Source: Daphnia carinata
Lineage: Eukaryota; Arthropoda; Branchiopoda; Diplostraca; Daphniidae
Assembly: GCF_022539665.2 (NCBI RefSeq)
Contig: NC_081339.1
Span: forward strand, 3,714,517 to 3,778,516
Direction of reading: 5' to 3'
Length of the DNA: 64,000 bases
Part shown: one piece after another, positions 46,201 through 58,939 of the stretch
Position numbering within the stretch: the stretch's first letter is position 1
How the letters are laid out: each line of letters starts with the position of its first letter
The notes under the pieces: generated by a model
Seen by the model: the letters and a program-made list of their open reading frames with translations, nothing else
What the model was told of the DNA's origin: nothing
The model's database searches: none
Program-made: the position numbers and the translations under genes

Positions 46201-49200
46201 AAACTATAGAGTGAAAATAGAAAAAAAGATAGAAAAGAAACGAGTGTAAGTCAAAGTGTTTCTTTGAAATACTTTTCTGAGAGAAAGACACCGCCGACAG
46301 AAAAATCAAGGATCGTCAGCAAAGTTTCAAGGTTCAACATCCAGCCTCGTGTTTAACATTACAGAGTAGGACATATTTTAGATTTCAAGTGCAATTAAAT
46401 GAAAAAGCTGACAAAGGACATTTGCAAGAAAAGAAAACGAACTCTTTTTCTTGTTTTTCTAAAAAAGAAGAAGGAAATCGAATCAATTCTATTTCATATG
46501 ACGGAATGAATTGTCAGCAAAATGACACACGCACACACCACACTGGAATCGATAGCAGCTGAAAAATGGCGCCGCTCAGAAGAATTGTTGGAATGTTGCC
46601 AATACTATTTTTCTCTCCCCCGATTTTTTTTTTTTTTTTCAAAATTCTTCAAATTTTATTTAATTGTTGTCTTAAAATGTCCTATTTTCTTTTTCCCCCC
46701 TCTGAAAAGAAGTAGAAAAAGACAAAATTGTTTTGGACACGTTGATCGGTCGAGATCCGAAACTGCACTGAAGACGATCCAGCGCCACCACTAGCCTTTT
46801 CTCCCCCTCTGGCTTATATGCGTGTGTGTGTGTGTGTGTGTGTGTGTAGTAGTAGTAGTCATTCTCCCACTGTGGGTGGCATAATAGAAAGTCAAAAAAA
46901 AAAAGGGAATCCTCCTGTACCGAATCGCTGGCCAGCAGTTTGACTATCAGTTCATGGGTCTCTCTCTGCCACGCTGTCAGAAAATGCATAAAACGGGAGA
47001 AAGTAGAGATGCGCCAACCCTCGAGCGCCGCCGCGGCGCCGCCCGAATAGTGTGACGTATCCGCCGCTGCTTTTCGTCCCTTTTCCCTCTCTCAAATATT
47101 GATCCATGTGTGTGTGTCTGTGTGTGTGTGTGTGTGTAGAACTCTATGCAAGGTTTTTTTTTTAATTCTTTTTCCCTTTTCTTATTATCATTTTATTTTA
47201 TTTTTTCTAAATAAATTTTTTTATTCTGCAAGGGACAGGCGTCAGCGCCACCGCAGCTATGGGGTATATACTGTACTTTATTTTCACGTGTTTTGTTGTC
47301 TTCTTGGTATTGGCTGGCATTGGATTTTTCTTCCTTTTTTGTAGATTATTTATAGTACACGCCCGTTTCCTGGTGATATCCTTATTCGCCTCAACGCCCA
47401 CCTCCTTTTTTTTCCGGTGGTTAGGAGAACCCCCCTTCTTCCGCATTTGATATATTTCGTACTTACACTTGGATACATTCCATGCATAATTTTCTTCCAT
47501 TGTTTGTTTTTTTTCGTCCAATCTAATTATTGGATAATCAAGCATTTAATTAACAAGATCTTGCGTACGAACTAAATTTTAATATGAAAAAAAGAAATAT
47601 GGGTAATAAATGTGTGAATTTAATGGGGCCACGTATACGCGCCACCACCATATACGACTTTATGCAAATGTCCGGTTGCAAACAGATTGATGAAGGCAGG
47701 CCTGTTAGATAATACTATAGTCTTACGAACATGTGTAACATTCAAATGTTCTTCTGTGCGCATTTGCAATAGGCTGTGTACGCTGTTGGCTTGGCCCGTA
47801 CAATTTGAATAGGCGGGTATTTATCCATTAAAAATATGTAAATCCCATGTCTAACATAAATCACATGCAAATAAACAGTCGATATCCAAATAGCGGAAAA
47901 TTCTATAGCTGGTGGTCAGTACATAGACATGTTCAGTCATGCCTGTTGTCGACATGACGGTGTGCGGTTATTCGTACTAGCGCATGCTTATATATCAGGA
48001 AATTGCAATGTTGATGGATAAACAATTGAATATAAATTACGGAGCCAACTGTGATGGCGTGTGGCATTCGATCAAGGTTAAAAGAACAGAAATTGCGATT
48101 GGTCTCTCGACCGCGTAATAAAACATAATTGAACAAGAAAACCTCGTTTTTGGTACAAATAAATAAAATTGAATTTGTTTAGGGTCAGTTGACAGGCATA
48201 AAATCCCTTTGATGATTTGTGATTTGTATGGGCTAACGTATTTACTTTTCCATACGTTTGACATTTCCTCAGAAGAAGAAAAACCACCAAGCAACAGAAA
48301 CACATCCGGAACAGCAAACGCTGGTCTGCTGTTGGCAATCAACCTGACAGCATCATTTCCTTTTGCATCAACAGCAAATGTGTGGGAACGCCAGACATAC
48401 ACCGTCTACATGGCACAATAAACCATTTCCTTGCATTACAACGTGCAAACATTTTCTTGTCCACACAGCAGGGAATTAAATCGAAAAAAAAAGAAGAAAT
48501 GCTATACATACGTGACCGACAAGAAAAGCAAATAAAACATCTAGACTGGCCTGTTTATTGGATTTCTTCTTCCCTATTATTCAGCACAAAATGTAAATAT
48601 AAGGCTGCGTCTAGGATCGCTGATCGATCGATCGGTTTTCACTAGCATTTTTTATAGCCTATAGTAATACGCCTGAATCTTTTTATAGCAACCGAGACAT
48701 AAAGGCATTTCTTCGTTTAGCTCTTTTGCATTAGACGTTCCTCGATGTAATCACCGGAGCTTTTCGCAATCGCATTAACTCGCTATACAAAAACAGGAGA
48801 GCACTTGCGAGAAGAAAAAGACATCAAAGACAAAAGTAGACTAACCTCTTCCATTATAAATTATCCCCGTCTCCTAATATTTTCTTATAGTAATCCCGAA
48901 AGATGTGGCAATGCTGCGTTTTTTTTACGTAACCATCACCCATTGAACCAGCGGGATATACAAAATCCATTGCCTCAGTGAATTTTAGTTCATTCATTGA
49001 ATATTTAGTGAATTTTGCCGCTATTGAACTTACGGTGAAGTAAATAAGAAATAGGGGCAAATAGGATAAAGATTCGTTGATTTCATCCATTAGCCACCGG
49101 ATCTACTAAATAAAAAACCTGTACACTCAGGACGGCTGACTGTTATACCTCACTGAAGCATCCATATGTATAGGGATTTTGTTGTTATCCATTTGCTTTG

Positions 49201-49870
49201 TGACATTTTGATCTAGTTTGCGTAACTATTGGGATTGACCCGAGATGTCATAATAAAACCGATAAATATAAAGGTGTATATTACAACATAACTTACCTTT
49301 TACAGTTGTGTGCGACCAACATAGCCAACATATTATCATTATATGTCCTTTTGTGTTTTGTGTTCGTGTAACTTTTTAAATACAGCTCTCTCTTGTCCAT
49401 CCATAAATAAACACTGGGCCAAGTCGCTTTTTTGAAGGCTATAGGCTTAGAAGCGACATAACTTTTAAATACAACAAAAGCAAAATATGATGAATAGCCG
49501 ACGTTGGCTTTTGCGACGTGCATTAGTTTTACCAGGATGTAATAATATCGCGTCCTTTGGTCGTATCAGCGACGTTCATCATTTTTCTCAATGGCAATGA
49601 AACTATATAGCTATTTTTTTATTTATGCGGCAGCTGTTAATAAAACGTGTCGTATTCATCGCCGTTTATCCCACTTTGCATATTGCTCTGAGAGAAATTT
49701 GCATTGAACATGAATAGCGAACAAGTTGATCATTTTTTAATCCCAATCACGTTTATATTCATTTAATAAACCAATTTTCTTCGTCGGTTTCGTTTCTTGT
49801 GTTTCCGCTGTGCATCTTATTTTCATCATCTATTTGGCCTACGTTTAAGTTGAATCAATATCGTGTAGTA
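43251..49870. other. Complexin 5' flank, gene desert
   Basis: 6.6 kb with no supported exon. It contains (AC)n at about 45050-45073, a polypurine GGAAGAAGGA array (46150-46203), (TG)n at about 46821-46848 and 47105-47138, and a short GC-rich block with GCCGCCGCGGCGCCG (about 47027-47041) followed by a TGACGTA motif, which could be a distal promoter. Frames at 48037-48402 and 48854-49090 (minus) are open but unrecognised. Confidence 0.4.
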
Positions 49871-49879
49871 TTTGTCGTA

Positions 49880-50015
49880 CTTTAGTTATTATTTCACATG
49901 AGACCAACACTTGTGTCCTTATTCGTGTGATAAAAGCACAGCGTGCACTTAACTATCAAAACTTAGATTGCCTAATGGAACCCCGCTTTTGCTAAAATTC
50001 TGTCCCGCTACGAGG
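49880..50015. repeat. Direct repeat C, copy upstream of P450
   Basis: Shares with 53100-53235 the blocks TTTAGTTATTATT, AAGCACAGCGTGCACT, AACTATCAAAAC and GCCTAATGGAACC in the same order and spacing. It lies about 0.5 kb upstream of the P450 start and may include promoter sequence. Confidence 0.65.
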
Positions 50016-50516
50016 ACATCGACAGCGGCCAATAATTCCTCTGCCAAACTCGCTACTTTTGAGCGGATGATGACGGATGAGACCCAAACAACCCTGAAGC
50101 CAAAACAAGTACCAATGATCGTAGCGCCTTCAGTTTTTATAAAATAAAATTGTTTCGATTCGTTCTGTGATATTCTGGAAAGAAATTTTATTTATTTATT
50201 GAAAATCTGCTTTTCACTGTTCTAATTTCTCCTAGAAGATCGAAAGTAACGTAATCTGTCCCAATGTTACCTTTCCTCCTCGTACATGGCTCCTATTGGA
50301 GAAATTCAGTAAACTGGTTTGGTTACGTGCGCTAACCGATTCGTTTTCTCATAAGTTCATCGAAACGAAAGCCAAACTTTTGTTGCATAATGTTTTAAAT
50401 AAGAATATTTTAAACAAACGCATAAGTCTACAGCCACAGTACACGCATTCGGATTTCAAGCTTCAATCAGTTCCCAACGTTGGGCGAAGATAGTGTGGCA
50501 CAACCGTGGCAAAAAC

Positions 50517-52846
50517 ATGTTCACCGCTGCTGCAATCGAATGGAGTCCACGTTTATTGTGTACGGCCTTAGCCATTTCGTTGGCTGTCTGGTACTGGACT
50601 CGATCGCGGTTCGTACGGCTCATCAATGTAATTCCAGGGCCTAAAGGTCTTCCAATTGTGGGCAACCTCTTCGATGTGAATATTGGTTACGACACTAATC
50701 CCCTTTTTTCTTCTATTCAACCAACGGTTTTCTGTGTGCGGTAACCTCGTTTTGTCATTCAGCAATTTTCCATAAAATAACCTTTGAATGGATGCAAATG
50801 TATGGTGGCATATTTCGCCTTTGGTTGGGACGCTATTCCTATATCATCATTGGGTCACCAGAGCTCATTGAGGTACGATTAATAATAATTTAAAAAAAAA
50901 TTGCTTTACGATGTAATTGATGCTGGTCCTTTGTTGAAAACAGCCGATTTTGTCAAGCCCAATCATCGGTTCAAGACCCAAAGAGTGTGACGTGCTCAAA
51001 GACTATATTGGCGACAGCCTCGCTTTACTGGGAGGTTTGGCAAAAAGACTATACAGAGTCGTACAAATAGGCAAAACATTGAAATTTTGTTGAACATTGA
51101 AACAGGAGAGGAATGGAAGCAGCGTCGCCGGATGCTCGCGCCAGCGTTCCATAATCAAACCCTGAACAGTTTCATCGACACCTTTAACGAGAAAAGCGTC
51201 GAATGCGCCCGCTGTTTGAATCGAGCTGTCGAAGTGCACAAGGACGTCGAGTTCGATATTTTGCCCATGATGACACACTTCGCTTTGGATATCCTCTGTG
51301 GTACACCTGGAACTTTCACCATGTAGTCCCGTTCATTGTGTGCTATTTTGTTTTTTGTGTTCCAAAAGAGACGGCCATGGGACGAAAGAGCAACACTGAA
51401 GAGAAAACGGATGCCTATCTTGGAAACTCCATGGCGTAAGCGTTTTGCCTTGGGTTATTTCGAACAATCGTTGAAATAAGGCTTCTAAACGAACAACTCT
51501 TTCATATAATTGTGGCTTAATTGCAACAGGATTCACCGACTTAATTTGGAACGTTTTCTGAAACCTTGGCTTCAAATCAAATGGATTTTTAATATGAGTG
51601 CTCTAGGCCGTTTAAACGCATATTACGTTGCTGCTTGCCAAAGATTCTGCAATGAGGTACGGCCCCAACACCATCGAACGTGTCATATAATATACATCAA
51701 ATATTCAAACAGGTAATCGAAGAACGACGTCAATATCTGAAAGAAGAAAAAGAGAGGCAGCCCAATCAGTCGGTGGATGATGATAGTGCCAACAATAACA
51801 TTGACCAAGACAGCGACCTATATATTCATCAAGTACGAAGCAAAAACACATGAACGTTTATAATCCAAAAGTGAGTCATTACATTTCACTTATTCCAGGA
51901 AAGAGGCCTGCGTTCTTAGACACTCTATTAAAGGCTTCAGAAGAAAATCCAGACTTCACTGACGTGCAAATCAGGGACGAAGTTGGTATCTTCATGATTG
52001 CGGTAATTCGATTTTCATGTTAACATCATTTGCTTATCCAAAGAGTGAGTTGTGCAGGGTCATGATACAGTATCTATTTCTTTCGCAATGTTCCTTTACC
52101 TAATGGCGAAGCATCCCGAGCATCAGGTACGTATATAACAAAAGTCTAACAGGAAATTTGAATGCTCATTTGAATTTTGCATACAGCAATTGGTAGTTGA
52201 CGAGTTGGCTGAGGTGTTTGGCGATTCGAATCGCCCTTGCACGGTCAACGATTTCGCACAGCTCAAATACTTCGAGTGTTGCATTAAAGAGACGATGAGG
52301 TTGTACCCCGGTCTCCCTATAACGGTTCATTCGGTTGGCGCAGACATCAAAGCAGGTACAAACGCTGTTAACCCCCTCTGTATGTTTATTTTTGCATTTG
52401 ATAACATATCAATTGACGCAGGTGATTACACAATTCCCAAGGGCGCGACTGTGGCACTCGACATGTATGCAATGCATCACAATCCTTTCTATTTCCATGA
52501 TCCTGAATCTTTCAAGCCGGAACGCTTTTTTCCGGATAATAGTATAGGACGTCATCCGTATGCCTTTATTCCATTCAGCGCTGGTCCTCGTAATTGTATT
52601 GGTAATCGATCTGCACAACATCCATCGCTGTTCCACGAGTTAAGAAATGAATCTTTTTTCGAATTTTCTTCAGGTCACAAGTACGCCATGTACAAGATGA
52701 AGGTCATGATGGCCAACTTACTTCGCCAGTTCCGTTTTTCCGTCTCCGATCCGTCCGCACCGCTAGAAATTCCGACCTTTGCCGTTACACTAAAGGCTAG
52801 GAACGGCGTTCGCCTGATTGCTTCTAGGAGATCTAACTTCCTTTAA
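50517..52846 (+). CDS. Cytochrome P450, CYP4-like, 12 exons
   Basis: Coding exons 50517-50685, 50764-50873, 50944-51034, 51106-51300, 51369-51435, 51530-51656, 51713-51832, 51904-52002, 52058-52126, 52187-52355, 52422-52601 and 52674-52846 give 522 residues. Microsomal P450s are haem-thiolate mono-oxygenases; CYP4-like members often hydroxylate fatty acids or act on hormones and xenobiotics. Visible: N-terminal hydrophobic anchor (about 12-28) then the proline hinge PGPKGLPIVGN; WKQRRRMLAPAFH (C-helix); DILCETAMG; I-helix AGHDTVS (about 326-332); K-helix ETMR (384-387); PERFFPD; and the haem loop FSAGPRNCIG with Cys464. All key residues are present. The exon 1 donor is uncertain (ATTG|GTTACG chosen; alternatives add a few residues). 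Family by motif only; substrate unknown. Confidence 0.93.
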
Positions 52847-53099
52847 GAAGATGCAAACATTTTCGCCTTCTAGAGTTGTAGTCTGTAAGCGATTATTTTT
52901 TTTAAGCTAACAATCGCAAAATCTAACGGTCAACTGTACCTGCTATGGAAATTCCTGCAGGCCACAGAGTTTCATTTAAACAATTGGCTTTTATTCTGAA
53001 GTGTTTAAGTGCATTTGTTTTTCTGGTATCCCCATGCTTAGGCAAACGCCCGCGTTCAATGGAAAATCGATATCGCCAAGGATAGAACTCGTTTATGTT

Positions 53100-53235
53100 T
53101 AGTTATTATTCTTACGTGGCCAAGAGCGTGTCCCTTAATTCATGTGGAAGGGATAAGCACAGCGTGCACTCAACTATCAAAACGTACATGGCCTAATGGA
53201 ACCTAGTTTTGGTTCAAATTTTTATGTCGTCGTAA
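53100..53235. repeat. Direct repeat C, copy downstream of P450
   Basis: Counterpart of 49880-50015, about 3.2 kb further on and roughly 250 bp past the P450 stop. Weak similarity seems to continue (CTGCCAA... and CCTGAAG). It could be the promoter remnant of a lost tandem P450 copy. Confidence 0.6.
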
Positions 53236-56200
53236 CAAATACATTAACAATAGCGATTCACCTTAAAACAGTTCCAGACAAGTAAGGTGTTGTTAAATGT
53301 CGAAGCTGTAAAGTCTGCCAAGCGGGATAAGAAACGATCCTGAAGTAGGACCCTCTACTCTATTGGCTATGAGATCGATATCCATCCAATCGGCTGTCCA
53401 GCTAGTTTCCGATGGACAGTGTCCATTGTTGCTATTTTTCTCCGCAAGTGTCAATTATAGAAACTCGTGTGCGTCTACTGCAAACGCTTTTTCAATCAAC
53501 AAAAAGTCCAAGCTTCGCTTTGGACTTTCGAAACGTCACGGCGAAATGTGCTTTTACGACATGCAGACGTTTACAAAGGTCATTGAGGCCTTCACACTTA
53601 CGTAAGAATAATGAAACGTGACTGGTCATTAATGGACATAATGTAAATACAAGATCCAGAAATAGCCCACGATCGTTTGGCGAGGACTTTAGATGTGAAT
53701 ATTGAATGTGAAATGAACGCGTTCGCTTTCTAAATGAAAGTCTGGACATGTTTGGACTAACCGGTTATCATTCGATTTCACGACCATGTTAAGAGGTGTG
53801 ATGAATTCACCTTCGGAATATGTTCGAACAGAAAGTTACATTTTAATTACGGGGTCGAAGATGAAAAGTAAAAGTTCTTGACCAATTTTGGGATGCGTCC
53901 AACATTTTCACGTTCTTGCACGACTTTAATTGCGACAGGGATAGTGTCGGTAACGACAAGCGTGTTGGAAATATCTTGTGTTTATGGTTTGATGTAAAAA
54001 ACAAACGAAAAACGATTTTGAATGTTTTATCTCGCAATTCGTGTCGTTGCTTTTGGTCATCCAGGGCTCTTTTATTTTTTTGACGTATAAAAAGATCGTT
54101 TCGCATTTTCATGTGACTCATCAACGCTCCACTATACTGCCAAAGATTCTCCTACTATACACACGGTTATCAAATCCTAGAAGACCTTTTCTACAACAAA
54201 GCAAGTTCTTAGTCGTTTTCTTTTTTACATAGAGTCTAATGGTTTTTCAAGCTCTGTGTTTGCACATCACCGATTAAACTGTTACTGCCCAATGTTTCAT
54301 TTCGTTTGCCATTTTTTAGTGTCTTATCAAGTTGTCAAATGTTAAAGGAGCTCCGGTTCTATCCATTTCATGTTCAAGAGACTAGAGAAATCAATGATGA
54401 AGTCATCTTTGCGAAAGGCAATCATAATTCCATCCACCGGGATTTTGGTTCGCCAGCGTATAAGCATCGTACGTTATTTTAAAGATAATGCTATTTAAGT
54501 TCATATTCATTAAGCCGACAGCGTGTTGGTTAAAACATGACGTTGGCGTCGGCCCACAGAGATGACAATTCATATTTCAAGAGAACCGTTGGAAACGTGT
54601 AAAAGAAAAACCAATTAGGGACACCTTTAAATAGCACATGATCCACAACAACTGAACGTCAATGACATACTTGGTATTCCGGACAGAGCGCTCCCCGTGC
54701 AATAAAGAAACTCATCGCAGCTAAAAATGTCGTGCCGTCTCCGTGGAAATCGCATAATACAAACGCTCAGAATAGCATAACAAGATGTTTGATTGCACGT
54801 GTACATTTAATATGCGAACGGACGCCATGGCGGACATGCAACTATGAAAGGTGTTTGGATCTCTTTAACGCAAACGTTATCGATCGCTGCAAGCCTTTCA
54901 TCATCACCACAACTGTCGAAGCAAATCCAGCACACATCCTCCTTTCTTTTTACTTTCCCATAAATCAATACATCGAAATTAGTCGAAAATAGAACCTCTT
55001 GATGATCATGTAGACACGTCAGTGTATTCTCCAGCATCCGCTCACGGCCTTCAATAGCCATCGCATATCGATTAATGGTGATCTAACAGCCAAGCGAATT
55101 GCCAACACCTACGCGTTCATTTTGATTAAGAGAATTCCACAGAGAGCCCAGTGGGCATATAACACAACTTATGAATCCCGTGAATTCGAGTGATGATTCC
55201 CACAAAAAAAACAAAAACAAAAAAACACTTCGCAAATGGACGAGTTGGAGGTTTCCATCGAACATAAAGTTCCACTCACTAATGACTGCCGTAGGCCAAA
55301 AAAAAAAGCAGTCCAAACTTTGACGAGTTTAAATCAAAATTTAAAAGAATTTGGTTCCAAAACTGATGTGTCGTTGGCCGTCCGAATACGAATGGTAGGC
55401 GAGATGCAGGCATATATTGCGAAGTGACGTAAAATCAAACAAGATTTAAGGGTTTGCTTCCATCTAATGTTTCGTGTTCGTTGAAAAAAAAAAAAGGAAA
55501 ACATTTTTAAACATTCATCTCATTCCATCTCCGGACTAAATGAGAAAGAAAATCCGTTTAATGTAAAGATCTGTTTATTTTATTTTGATTTTCCCTTTTT
55601 TTTTAAGTTCTGGTTTCGTTTCGTTTAGTTATCTTGGGTGGATTAGATGGGGCAGACGATTCCGGTTGACGGCTCCGGCCGTCTATCAACGAGAGTAGAG
55701 CTGTTGACTGGATCTACACACAAGATTCGTCTTTTTTTTTCTTTAAGTTATTCTTTAAGTTCAGCCTTTGCTGAAATAAAAAAAAAAAAAAAAAAAAAGA
55801 TCAGTTCTTTTATTTTTGTGTTTCCCTTTTTCCCCGAACAATTGCGAGTAACATCTGCAAGAACACGATGCCTCGGGCTTACCGCGTGAACAAATTCGTT
55901 ACACATATACGAGTTGAAAACTCGTGTGCAGTGGTGTCCCGCACAACATGTCTCACATATTTAAAAATGTGCATCGTGAAAATGGCGCTTCGTGCTATCG
56001 CTTAAACGAAACAAATTAACGTAACCAAGGGAGGCCCATTATTTATGCGATTTTCCTTCGCAAAATCGCCGTCCGTTCATTTGATCATTATCACTTAATC
56101 CAACGGATCTTCGCTAAATCGGGGGAAGCCTCCCTTTTCTTCAAACTCTTCTTTTTTAATTGAGAATTTTTTTTTGGGATTCTATACCGCGATCTTACGG

Positions 56201-58939
56201 TCGTCCAAGCCGCACCAAACATTTTCGGCCACTACAAGTTTTTTTTTTGCTAACTTCATTTGCAACTTTGCAACTCATTTTCTTAATTGATTCAAGTTTT
56301 CTTTTGCCTGCCGTAGGTCGTGTACGCGCAAGTTGCCCATGGCGGAACTGTGTGTAGCGGGATAGCTCTTCGTTGATATGCACGGTCACGCAGCTACTAC
56401 ACCATCAGCACAAGCAAACGGGAACATTTCCTTTTTGGAGGGGGAGGGGGGTTCTTCCTCTTTTTCACGCCCGTCTACTGTGGCTGGATGTATCCTTGGC
56501 GCGCCAACGAGGTGCTCCCTCGTAGTTATTGATGTTTCCCTGGAGAAAGCGTGAGCTCGTGCAAGAAGTTTCGTGCTGGGGGTGGGCAAGAGCCCGAGCG
56601 CTGAAATCCGCATTCGTTTCTCCAGCGTCTGGGTGGACCGCAGCTCTGGCCAATCTTTTCGAGCCGCGTTGTTGAAAGTCGGCGACAACTTTTGCCCAAG
56701 ATAGCGATGAAATGTTATGTATTTATATGCCAGAACAAATACTACATGTATATATACATACGTACCATATAACAGAGACTCTGTGTGTGTATCCTTGTAG
56801 GCCCTGCGTCGCGGTGTGTATGCAGAAGAACGATGCTGCTCGGTTATGTCACGAGATAAAAACAAAAGGAAGGACAAACGTTAGCAAGCAGAAAATGGGG
56901 TGACAGTTGACAATCGAAATAGCTGGGGGGTATTAAAAAAATAAATAAATAAGGGAAAGCCTTATTCGCGAAAGATAGTCGGATAATGTAATATCCATCC
57001 GGAAAAGAGAGAAAGGGCTATAAGTTTGTATGCGTTTAACAAGATGGCAGAGAGTAAATGATGAAGGCACGCAACCGCACACACAGAGAGAGACCGTTCT
57101 TTCTTTCATTAGTAACTCGACATCTGCGGGGCTTAATTAACGGCTATCTATCACGTTGTCAGCTGTTACCGTCTCCCCCCCTACACATGTACGTGGGAGA
57201 TATGTGTGCACGGCCAGCTATTGAGAGTTACACGGCTGATGTGCATGGACGGATGTTTTTTTCTATTTAATGACGGTGACTTTGTTCGCGTCGCGACTTC
57301 AAAAAAGAAGTGGAAGCACATCGACCGAGCGGACATATATACACACATCCGTTCGTCTTCACGCTCAATCATTCCCGCTTTCCATCTCGCATTTTTGTTG
57401 CGGCCTGGCCGTTCCATTTGTTTTCGGCTGTCGTCAAGCGACGTGGATTCATTGTATCAAGTTGTGGAGAGAGAGAGCCCCATCATCTTTTTTTGCGGTG
57501 TATTAAGAGCGAGAACGTTTACAATAAAAGTTGATGTTGCCTCTCGAAAAGAAGTCGACAGCGCATGTCTTTTGTGTGTGTGCGTGTGTGTGTGGAACGC
57601 GCAAGAAAGAAAGGCCGGTTGATTTTATGCGGATATAGTATATATACAGAGAAATATACAAAGAGGGGTAGCAACAAGAAGGACGTGTACATATACAGTT
57701 AGACGCACTATATAGTGTTAAATATATATAAAAACAGACTGTCGTTCAAGTAGATATAGCCCAAGTCTATGTGACTCAGCCATCACTTGAAATACCATCG
57801 GAGCGGATAATCAATACAGTTCGCTACAGCTGCTGTTTCTCTCGAGCTTTACACTCGGCTCCTTTTTTTTATTCTTCCCTTCTTCTCTCATCATCTCTTT
57901 TTCGTAGTCTTCAGTTTTCTACGATAGTCAATCCTTTTCTTTTTTGTATTTCATTTCCTTACAGTCCTTTTTGAAAACGTCTGGCAATATCAGAGCTAAA
58001 GATTTTATTTTCGGAAAAAACCTACTGCCATTTTTTATAGTTATAAGACTAACTCTCTTTTGTGTATACACGATGAAATGTCGTGTAGAGATACACGCCC
58101 TAACTCGTGTGTACATATTCCAAAGCGATGATTTGAATGTAAGACGGAAGCCATTGGAAATCCTTCAAACGGTGAGGCTTCTCCCTTTTTTTCCCCGGCG
58201 ATGCGCTGAGCTTGCCAATCGCGATCAGTGTCTGGCACGTTTGCTATATATCCTCCTACTCGTTATCGATAAAGAAAAAAAAAAAAGAATCCTATTGCCT
58301 AGAAAAAAAAAAAAAAAAAAAATTGAAGACTCCGTGACTTTTCTATACACGCTCGTCAATGCGTAGCACAGAGAAACCCCCTCTCTCTTCGAAAAAAAAA
58401 AAGAGATTCCAGTAGTCTCATTTTTTCTTTTTCTGGAACCTTTCATGACACAGCAAAAGACGTGCGTCCCTTTTTTTCTTTGTATAAGGGATGTGTGTAC
58501 ACCCTTTGCCCGTTTGATTGGCATTATCACGAGGCATGGTGGCGGCGACGCTATTGAACGAATGATGAAAGGGATGCTCCTCTTATTATCATGCACGCAC
58601 AAATTCCTATCATCATCGCCAATATAGAAGGAGCGCACAACACAAAAAATGTATGCCTTTCTCAGTATAGCAATTAACGTCTCGTGTTTAGGGGGGGGGC
58701 AAGTTTTTCGCGAGAAAAGTTCGTTTCGCACCATTGTTCTATATATACTGACTAAGTTTATTATGCCCCCCATGAAAAGATCAATTAAAATGGAAAACTG
58801 TCAGTATAATATCTACGATGAACCAATGTGTTTTGGAAGGGTGGAATTCAAAGAGGTGACATACTGTTTTTTTCAAAAGGGATATATAAGAAAATGGGGC
58901 AAGTTTGGGCTTGGGTGATAGCTGAACACACACACGTCT
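53236..58939. other. Intergenic, no convincing gene
   Basis: Open frames (for example 53363-53605, 56386-56877 minus, 58225-58773 minus) carry low-complexity or incoherent protein with no family match and no splice partners. Poly-A and poly-T tracts lie near 55776-55798, 58266 and 58303-58320, and (TG)n near 57577-57593. The 58.5-58.9 kb end is probably the 3' flank of the ferritin light-chain-like gene. Confidence 0.4.

Noticed and set aside
48037-48402. 121-codon minus-strand frame
   Set aside because: Open but unrecognised; the overlapping plus frame is equally plausible, so neither is supported.
56386-56877. 163-codon minus-strand frame
   Set aside because: Composition is erratic with no domain and no splice context.
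58225-58773. 182-codon minus-strand frame
   Set aside because: Driven by poly-A/T tracts giving long Phe/Lys runs.
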